From positions 1 through 12,669 of the forward strand of contig CALZIG010000230.1 in assembly GCA_945787585.1 (NCBI GenBank): a DNA stretch of 12,669 nucleotides, in the 5' to 3' direction. Every line of letters begins with the position of its first letter. Positions within the stretch are counted from its first letter, which is position 1. Source of the stretch: an uncultured Gammaproteobacteria bacterium (GTDB lineage: Bacteria; Pseudomonadota; Gammaproteobacteria; SZUA-140). Below are positions 7,771-12,669 of the stretch, piece after piece. The position numbers and the translations under genes were made by a program. The notes under the pieces were generated by a model that was not told the DNA's origin, searched no databases, and saw nothing but the letters and a program-made list of their open reading frames with translations.

Positions 7771-8298
7771 TTAACTACTTTGCAATTTCGTTATTTCATC
7801 AATCACATATTCCACCGTTGATCGAATGCTTCTGTCATCGGTATCCACAATCAGGTCGGCGACATCGCGGTACAGTGGATCACGTGCCAGCATCAGCGCC
7901 TCCAGGCGCGCCCTGGGATCATCTGTTTGCAACAGCGGTCGATTGCGATCCTTGGCGGTTCGCTTAAAAAGTTGCTCGATAGAAGCTGCAAGGTAGACCG
8001 TTAAGCCACGTGATGACAGCGCTTTACGGTTTTCCTCAGCCAGAATCGCGCCGCCACCTGTCGCCAGCACAATTCCCTGTCGCTGGGTCAAATCATCAAT
8101 CACCGCTCGTTCTCGCTCACGAAACCCGGCCTCTCCCTCAATATCAAATATCCAGGGGATATCCGCACCGGTACGATGCGAAATCTCGTGATCACTATCC
8201 ACAAACTCCCGGTTAAGCGATTTCGCTAGCTGTCGTCCGATAGTGGTTTTACCCGAGCCCATCGGGCCCACCAAAAATATATTATTTAACTTGTTCAT
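7771..8298 (-). CDS. aroK: Shikimate kinase
   Basis: This 175-residue kinase phosphorylates shikimate at the 3-hydroxyl with ATP. It has the P-loop GPMGSGKT (11-18), shikimate-binding DSD (34-36), Arg60 in GFRERE, the glycine motif ATGGGAI (79-85), the lid arginine in DRNRPLL and Arg139 in LARDPLY. It closely resembles E. coli AroK, with NIFLVGPMG near the start and GIVLATGGG in the middle, and has the normal length. The ATG is fixed by this conservation, yet the upstream bases (CATATCTCCTTATGT) hold no Shine-Dalgarno sequence. The gene starts only 62 bases after the terminator that closes pilQ, so it probably needs its own promoter or readthrough. aroB follows after 53 bases. Confidence 0.98.
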   Translation of the reverse strand: MNKLNNIFLVGPMGSGKTTIGRQLAKSLNREFVDSDHEISHRTGADIPWIFDIEGEAGFRERERAVIDDLTQRQGIVLATGGGAILAEENRKALSSRGLTVYLAASIEQLFKRTAKDRNRPLLQTDDPRARLEALMLARDPLYRDVADLIVDTDDRSIRSTVEYVIDEITKLQSS

Positions 8299-8307
8299 AC
8301 ATAAGGA

Positions 8308-8336
8308 GATATGCCAGTGTTAACGTGAAAAATCAA
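8308..8336 (-). promoter_or_regulatory. Weak candidate promoter for aroK
   Basis: In the short gap between the pilQ terminator and aroK, TTGATT (8336-8331) is followed by 17 bases and CATATC (8313-8308). The -35 matches at 4/6 and the -10 at about 3/6. Transcription from it would start within a few bases of the aroK ATG, giving a leaderless or nearly leaderless message, which would fit the missing ribosome binding site. The match is poor and could be chance. Confidence 0.25.
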
Positions 8337-8360
8337 GTTATTAAGCGCTTTTACGTAGCC

Positions 8361-8388
8361 AAAAAAAAGCCGGGGATAACCCCGGCTT
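8361..8388 (-). terminator. Rho-independent terminator after pilQ
   Basis: On the minus strand AAGCCGGGG (8388-8380), loop TTAT, then CCCCGGCTT (8375-8367) form a perfect 9-base-pair GC-rich stem. The T-run after it makes eight consecutive Ts counting the last two stem bases (8368-8361). It lies 36 bases after the pilQ stop codon. There is no T-run on the other side, so it acts in one direction only. It should end the pilMNOPQ transcript. A small inverted repeat GCCTA-AA-TAGGC sits just before it at 8398-8409. Confidence 0.95.
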
Positions 8389-8423
8389 ATCTCTATAGCC
8401 TAAATAGGCACTGTGATCGACGG

Positions 8424-10526
8424 TTAACGCGCGCCCAACGACTCTTTAAGCACCTTCGGCGTGACAAAGATCAGTAGTTCGTCTTTATCATCTTCTTTCA
8501 GCGTTCTGCGGAATAATGCGCCAATAATAGGGATATCACCAAAGAAGGGGACCTTTTCATGAACTTCACGCGTTAACTGCTCGTAAATGCCACCGAGCAC
8601 CACCGTCTCACCGTTCTCAACGAGCACCTGTGTCTGCACTTCACGCGTCTCAATGCTAGGAATACCGGAGACCACGTCGCCCACGTTATCCTTTTTAACA
8701 ATCAAATCCATTATGATTCGATCATCAGGGGTGATCTGAGGGGTCACTTCAAGACTCAATACCGCCTTTTTAAAGGTAACAGTCGTCGCACCACTCGATG
8801 CCGCCTCCTGATACGGCACTTCGACGCCCTGTTCTATTATGCCAGTAGACTGATTAGCGGTAATCACCCGTGGGCTCGAGACTACCTCGCCCTTGCCTTC
8901 AGCCTGCATTGCAGACAACTCCAGTTCGATCAGAAAATCATTGTTTAATACAGCTAAGCCAAAGGAACCCGCATCACCGATGACAGGTAAATTAATATTC
9001 AAACGATCATTCATTTCCCAATCATCGCGATTACCAATCTGGGTCGTCCCATTTAGAGAGCCGGATGTTATATGTTCATTTGAACCTTCGCTCTTTCGAC
9101 CTGATGCGCCAAAGCGCGAACCAACATCCCGCCTGAAATCATCACTAGCAACAACGATACGTGATTCAATCAGCACCTGACGTACAGGAATATCCAGCTC
9201 GTCGATTAATCGTCGTGCATCTTCCAGTTTTTCCGGTGTATCGCGAATCAACAAATTGTTGGTACGCTCATCTACCGAAACACTGCCTCTGCTCGACAAC
9301 ATTGTATTATTAGTAGAAGCCAGGATAGCGGCTATTTCTTTCGCCTTTGCATAGTTAATCTGGATCACCTCGGAAAAGAGTGGTGCCAGTTCATCTACCT
9401 GCTTTTGTGATTCGAATTCCTGTTTTTCACGTGCAGCGATCTCTTCACTCGGTGCAATTAGCATCACGTTGCCCTGCTTACGCTTGGCAAGCCCTTTTGT
9501 TTTCAAGATAAGATCCAGCGCCTGATCCCACGGAACACCTTGGAGGCGTAATGTGACACTACCCTGCACAGTATCGCTGGTCACCATGTTTATTCCTGTA
9601 AAATCCGCGATCAACTGTAGCACTGCACGTATTTCAATATCCTGAAAATTCAGTGAAAGACGTTCACCGGTATAGCCAAATTTATCTCGTTTAACCTCTT
9701 CCTTTTCCGCCGCGGTCAGTGGCGCAATTTCAAGGGTGAATGTATCGTTAGTCTGGTATGCCAGCTGTTCATAATCCCCTTCCGCTTTAACCACCAGTCT
9801 TGCATTGCGCTTCTCCATGAAGCTATCAATAATGGTGACAGGTGTGGCGAAATCAATCACATCGAGTCGACGGACAAACTCTTCTGGTAATGAGGCGTCC
9901 AGAAAATCGAGCACAACATTACCGCTCTCTTCTGTAATATTAACTGGTGTCGTCGAGTCAGACATCGTCACGATAATATGCGCCTCACCTTTTTTACCGC
10001 GTCTAAAATCGATATTTTTAATTGCATGCAGTTGCTCAACAGCTTTATGTACGGTCTCACCCTGTTCTTTTGACTTGTTACCATCAAGTGTGGGCGCAAC
10101 AGTCTTTACTGCATCACTACCAAGAATAATGTAAAAATCTCCGCCGTCTATTCGTGTCTCATATGGCACCATTCTGACAAGGTTCAATATCACACGCGTG
10201 CGGCCTTTCGCTTCAACCGCATTAATACTCCGTGCGATGCCCATACCGACGGGTACCTTTTTGGCAACGTTGCTCGTCGTATTAGAAAAATCAAGCGCGA
10301 TACGTGCAGGGTTATCAATCGTAAAGCTTAGTGGCTTAGCTACCTCTTCCACGCCTGATAGCGATAATTTAATCTGTACTCTATCGCCAGGCAAGGACAC
10401 AAAATCGACTGCTTCCAGCACCTGCAATGCCCCCGTCTCGTCCACGGCATACGCGGGCATGGACCCGATCATTAATAATCCTAAAAAAGCCGCTCCAAGG
10501 GGTATTCGGCGCAACGTCTCCATCAT
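8424..10526 (-). CDS. pilQ: Type IV pilus secretin PilQ
   Basis: This 700-residue protein is the outer-membrane secretin through which the type IV pilus passes. From the chosen start there is a signal peptide (MMETLRRIPLG, a hydrophobic core, cut after AYA at 27). Two AMIN peptidoglycan-binding domains follow (about 35-136 and 165-267), then the secretin/TonB short N-terminal domain (about 290-358), an N1 repeat (about 385-445) and the secretin barrel (about 540-694), with the family signature VPFFGDIPIIGALFRR near the end. The reading frame stays open upstream to 10673, inside pilP, but that extension lacks signal-peptide character. AAGGTGA just before the paired ATGs at 10526 and 10523 supports the short start; either ATG could be used. 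The gene follows pilP after 55 bases and ends the pil unit at a strong terminator. E. coli HofQ is the smaller relative. Confidence 0.97.
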   Translation of the reverse strand: MMETLRRIPLGAAFLGLLMIGSMPAYAVDETGALQVLEAVDFVSLPGDRVQIKLSLSGVEEVAKPLSFTIDNPARIALDFSNTTSNVAKKVPVGMGIARSINAVEAKGRTRVILNLVRMVPYETRIDGGDFYIILGSDAVKTVAPTLDGNKSKEQGETVHKAVEQLHAIKNIDFRRGKKGEAHIIVTMSDSTTPVNITEESGNVVLDFLDASLPEEFVRRLDVIDFATPVTIIDSFMEKRNARLVVKAEGDYEQLAYQTNDTFTLEIAPLTAAEKEEVKRDKFGYTGERLSLNFQDIEIRAVLQLIADFTGINMVTSDTVQGSVTLRLQGVPWDQALDLILKTKGLAKRKQGNVMLIAPSEEIAAREKQEFESQKQVDELAPLFSEVIQINYAKAKEIAAILASTNNTMLSSRGSVSVDERTNNLLIRDTPEKLEDARRLIDELDIPVRQVLIESRIVVASDDFRRDVGSRFGASGRKSEGSNEHITSGSLNGTTQIGNRDDWEMNDRLNINLPVIGDAGSFGLAVLNNDFLIELELSAMQAEGKGEVVSSPRVITANQSTGIIEQGVEVPYQEAASSGATTVTFKKAVLSLEVTPQITPDDRIIMDLIVKKDNVGDVVSGIPSIETREVQTQVLVENGETVVLGGIYEQLTREVHEKVPFFGDIPIIGALFRRTLKEDDKDELLIFVTPKVLKESLGAR

Positions 10527-10581
10527 GTCACCTTTATAACGACTTATACTCAGGGTCATCATCTTCCAACTCCAATCCATA

Positions 10582-11136
10582 TCATTCATCATTGAGGGAC
10601 AACTCCGCAGGACGATTTTTCCATCCACCAAGCCCATCGGAAACAATTTCAACCAGCACGATATTACTATCATCTATCCTGGAAATTTTCCCATGGTTTT
10701 GTCCAATGTAACTCCCGCCTTTTACTCTATATACAATTCCATCGGGTGCCTTGATCAATCCCCAGTTTACATTTGCATACTCTAACGTCCCCATCATCGT
10801 CAGTGTTTCGAGTGGGTAAGATTCAAGTGTCTCGCGTGAACGCTCACCGTCAGGAAAAATATCCCCATATGAACCCTTGGCAATTTTAGCGCGATCCGCT
10901 TTGGGGTTAATTGTTTCCCAGGTGATAAAGGGGTCTTTTAGTTCATCGAGAAAAGCACTGTAGGTATACTTCTCAAACGGCTTAAGCTCAGGGAGTGGCT
11001 CGACTTGACCTGGGTTTTCTGCCTTAACTTTAGCAACAAAACCCTTGAGATCACTGACACCACTACTGCTACAAGCTGATAGCATTAAAACAGTGCTCAG
11101 TGCAGCAATAACGCGATAATATCGTAATCGAGTCAT
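10582..11136 (-). CDS. pilP: Type IV pilus inner-membrane lipoprotein PilP
   Basis: This protein is 184 residues from the chosen start. PilP is a lipoprotein that binds the PilN/PilO pair and touches the N0 domain of PilQ, linking the two membranes. The sequence has basic MTRLRYYR, a hydrophobic core and the lipobox LSAC with Cys22, then a Pro-rich flexible stretch (about 42-55, EPLPELKPF) and the beta domain (about 105-184: PLETLTMMGTL, YRVKGGSYIGQNHGKI, WKNRPAELSL). I chose this start because it gives a proper lipoprotein signal. However, the frame is open back to an ATG at 11199, one base after the pilO TAG and behind a purine-rich GAAGAG. Starting there would put 42 residues before the lipid-modified Cys. 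The start is therefore uncertain; the identity is not. Confidence 0.92.
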   Translation of the reverse strand: MTRLRYYRVIAALSTVLMLSACSSSGVSDLKGFVAKVKAENPGQVEPLPELKPFEKYTYSAFLDELKDPFITWETINPKADRAKIAKGSYGDIFPDGERSRETLESYPLETLTMMGTLEYANVNWGLIKAPDGIVYRVKGGSYIGQNHGKISRIDDSNIVLVEIVSDGLGGWKNRPAELSLNDE

Positions 11137-11200
11137 GCTAGGCTCGCGACCTGGTGCCTGCGGTTCCCCTGCCTCTATATTGAATTGCATCTTCAACATG

Positions 11201-11815
11201 CTACTCTTCTTCCTCAATATAACGATAGGTTTTGGCTGTCGCTTCCATAATCAGTGTATCGTCACCATTTTTAACGCCGCTATTAGGGGTGATTTTAAAA
11301 TCATGCAACGTCACGATTCTAGGAAGTTCTGCCAGGTCACTGACAAACGTGCCAAACTCATGATAGTTTCCAGAGACTCTTACCTTAATGGGTAGTTCTG
11401 CGTAAAATTCTGCCGGCACTTCGCTTTCTGGTTTAAACAGATCAAATTCAAGCCCGTTATTAAGCCCCGTTTTGGAAACATCCACCAACAATTCAGGAAC
11501 CTCAGTCTTGCTCGGTAATTGCCTTAACATGGCACCAAAGGATAACTTCATCTCATCCATCTGTGCTTTGTACGCATTGAGATTGGCGGCTTTAGATTGC
11601 TTCACTTTAAACACATCCTTCAGCTCTTCTTCTTTTTTCTCTGCGACTGCAAGGGCAGCAATCTGATCCTGTGTGTCAAACCAATAACCAGCGCCCAATA
11701 CCGCCACAGATATCAACAAAATAACAATCGCCTTAAGCGCAACGGGCCATTTTGAGACATCATTGGGATCAATCTTGCCCAGTTCAGAGAAATCAATTTT
11801 TAAGTCGATAGCCAT
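11201..11815 (-). CDS. pilO: Type IV pilus inner-membrane protein PilO
   Basis: This 204-residue bitopic inner-membrane protein pairs with PilN in the alignment subcomplex. A cytoplasmic N-terminus (MAIDLKIDFSELGKIDPND, ending in SKWP) leads to one transmembrane helix (about 26-46). A charged coiled coil follows (about 50-97, rich in Lys and Glu), then a ferredoxin-like C-terminal domain with LPIKVRVSGNYHEFGTFVS and the LPRIVTLHDFKI strand that typify PilO. It starts 8 bases after pilN with GGGAA overlapping the pilN TAG. It ends in four Glu codons, which also supply the purine-rich stretch before the next ATG. Confidence 0.97.
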   Translation of the reverse strand: MAIDLKIDFSELGKIDPNDVSKWPVALKAIVILLISVAVLGAGYWFDTQDQIAALAVAEKKEEELKDVFKVKQSKAANLNAYKAQMDEMKLSFGAMLRQLPSKTEVPELLVDVSKTGLNNGLEFDLFKPESEVPAEFYAELPIKVRVSGNYHEFGTFVSDLAELPRIVTLHDFKITPNSGVKNGDDTLIMEATAKTYRYIEEEE

Positions 11816-11823
11816 TTTGTTCC

Positions 11824-12393
11824 CTATAATCCTTCATCCGAAATCTCTTCAACAGGCACCGTCTGGTTCACATACAGCGTAAAAGTGCTGGTACGGATTC
11901 GATCTTTAAAATTCGCTTCAATCACTTCCAGCTTCGGATCAGCAAGCCACGCAGACTCATCAAGATTGCGCATAAATGTCGATACCGTGGCATTTGACTG
12001 CGCTACACCCTTAATTTCTACGGTCGTGCCGCTCTGTGAAATACCGGTCAAATAAACCCCTTCTGGCACATTCCTCACAAACTCATCAAAAAGGTGCACA
12101 ATTTCAGGCCGCCTTGTTTGCAACTGCTGGATCACATCCATACGTGTCAACAAATTCTGCTTCTCATCCTCAAGACTCTTAATTTCCTTAATCTTCTCTT
12201 CCACCAGTGCAATCTCTTTATTTAAAAACTCATTACGCGCAACTTGCGCATCGACTAAAGATGCCATATGCATATGGACATAGAGGATTATCGCGCCCAT
12301 CATCACCACTGCACTGGCTGCAATTGATGCAAACTGTCGTTGTAATTCCTTTCGTTGCCGCTCTCGCCACGGCAATAAGTTAATGCGCGTCAT
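11824..12393 (-). CDS. pilN: Type IV pilus inner-membrane protein PilN
   Basis: This 189-residue bitopic inner-membrane protein starts MTRINLLPWRERQRK. The conserved INLLPWR segment is the cytoplasmic tail that docks into PilM. A transmembrane helix (about 21-42) is followed by a Glu/Lys-rich coiled coil (about 45-95) and a periplasmic ferredoxin-like domain (about 100-175; VPEGVYLTGI, TVEIKGVAQSNATVSTFMRNL). The ATG directly abuts the pilM stop (TAGATG), and AGGAG lies 10 bases upstream inside pilM, so the two are probably translated together. The length is normal. Confidence 0.97.
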   Translation of the reverse strand: MTRINLLPWRERQRKELQRQFASIAASAVVMMGAIILYVHMHMASLVDAQVARNEFLNKEIALVEEKIKEIKSLEDEKQNLLTRMDVIQQLQTRRPEIVHLFDEFVRNVPEGVYLTGISQSGTTVEIKGVAQSNATVSTFMRNLDESAWLADPKLEVIEANFKDRIRTSTFTLYVNQTVPVEEISDEGL

Positions 12394-12669
12394 CTAATCA
12401 AATCTCCTGATCGCCAACCCGCACGCTATCATCAAGGCTGGGGCATCGTTACTGATAGCATCAGGCTTTATTTTTGATGAAAAGGTCATATCCATAAAGG
12501 GGTTGGCAACTGACGTACTAATCCCAAGCTTATCTTCAATCATCTCGTCTATGCCTGCGATTGAAGCGCACCCTCCTGCCAGTACTATGTGATCCACGCT
12601 GCTGTGCTGACTGGATGAAAAGAAAAACTGTAACGATCGGCTCACCTGTTGTGCCAATCCCTCTTTAAA
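12394..12669 (-). CDS. pilM: Type IV pilus assembly ATPase-like protein PilM, C-terminal part
   Basis: Only the last 91 residues are in the window; the frame is open to the right edge, so the gene continues upstream. PilM is a cytoplasmic actin/FtsA-like protein that binds ATP and the PilN tail and forms the inner ring of the pilus machine. What is visible is the final part of the actin-like fold: a helix with SRSLQFFFSSSQ, the strand and glycine turn HIVLAGGCASIAG, the NPFMDM segment and the terminal helix APALMIACGLAIRRF. All are standard for PilM. A TTG at 12657 is an internal Leu codon, not a start. Its stop touches the pilN ATG. Confidence 0.95.
   Translation of the reverse strand, partial: FKEGLAQQVSRSLQFFFSSSQHSSVDHIVLAGGCASIAGIDEMIEDKLGISTSVANPFMDMTFSSKIKPDAISNDAPALMIACGLAIRRFD

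Noticed and set aside
8301..8326. Plus-strand AAGGAG followed by ATG beside aroK, suggesting a divergent small gene
   Set aside because: The spacing is only 2 bases and the frame stops after five codons.
10527..10673. Longer pilQ start giving 749 residues
   Set aside because: The extra 49 residues overlap the end of pilP and carry no signal peptide, while the downstream ATG pair has a Shine-Dalgarno and a proper signal sequence.
8893..10711. Several plus-strand frames of 94-113 residues opposite pilQ and pilP
   Set aside because: They lie antisense to clearly conserved genes, have Ser/Arg-rich shadow composition and no independent support.
1..12669. Mobile element, defence system or CRISPR
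   Set aside because: No transposase, integrase, terminal repeats, spacer array or toxin-antitoxin pair is visible. The gene set is conserved housekeeping and pilus genes.

Overview
All genes in this window lie on the minus strand, so the transcription order runs from high to low coordinates: pilM (partial) - pilN - pilO - pilP - pilQ - [terminator] - aroK - aroB - dgt - small WGR-like gene - DamX-like AAA/SPOR gene - [promoter and leader] - gltB (partial). The block pilMNOPQ-aroKB-(damX)-gltB is a classic gammaproteobacterial arrangement. Pseudomonas has the same series, and the enterics keep the cognate hofMNOPQ-aroK-aroB-damX. The protein sequences, the moderate base composition and the placement of dgt after aroB suggest a non-enteric, type IV pilus-bearing gammaproteobacterium, perhaps of the Chromatiales type. 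That finer placement is inference.

Region 8424-12669 holds the alignment subcomplex and secretin of a type IV pilus. PilM is the cytoplasmic actin-like protein, PilN and PilO are the inner-membrane bitopic pair, PilP is the lipoprotein connector and PilQ is the outer-membrane secretin. A strong rho-independent terminator (8361-8388) closes this unit just before aroK.

Region 5208-8298 holds aroK and aroB (shikimate pathway), then dgt (dNTP triphosphohydrolase) one base after aroB, then an 84-residue WGR-like protein. The WGR-like gene is fused by a TAATG stop/start overlap to a 675-residue membrane-anchored AAA ATPase of the DamX/ExeA type. That ATPase ends in two tandem SPOR (peptidoglycan-binding) domains where one is usual. 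These genes look like one transcript linking aromatic biosynthesis, nucleotide pools and a cell-division/envelope protein.

Region 1-3180 holds a 401-base non-coding stretch followed by gltB, the large subunit of glutamate synthase. The stretch contains AT-rich direct and inverted repeats, a good sigma70-type promoter and a structured leader of about 270 bases. gltB has no frameshift that I could see and runs off the left edge. No tRNA, rRNA, CRISPR array, insertion sequence or phage gene is visible. Most of the window is ordinary conserved chromosome. The less ordinary parts are the dgt/WGR-like/double-SPOR cluster and the gltB control region.
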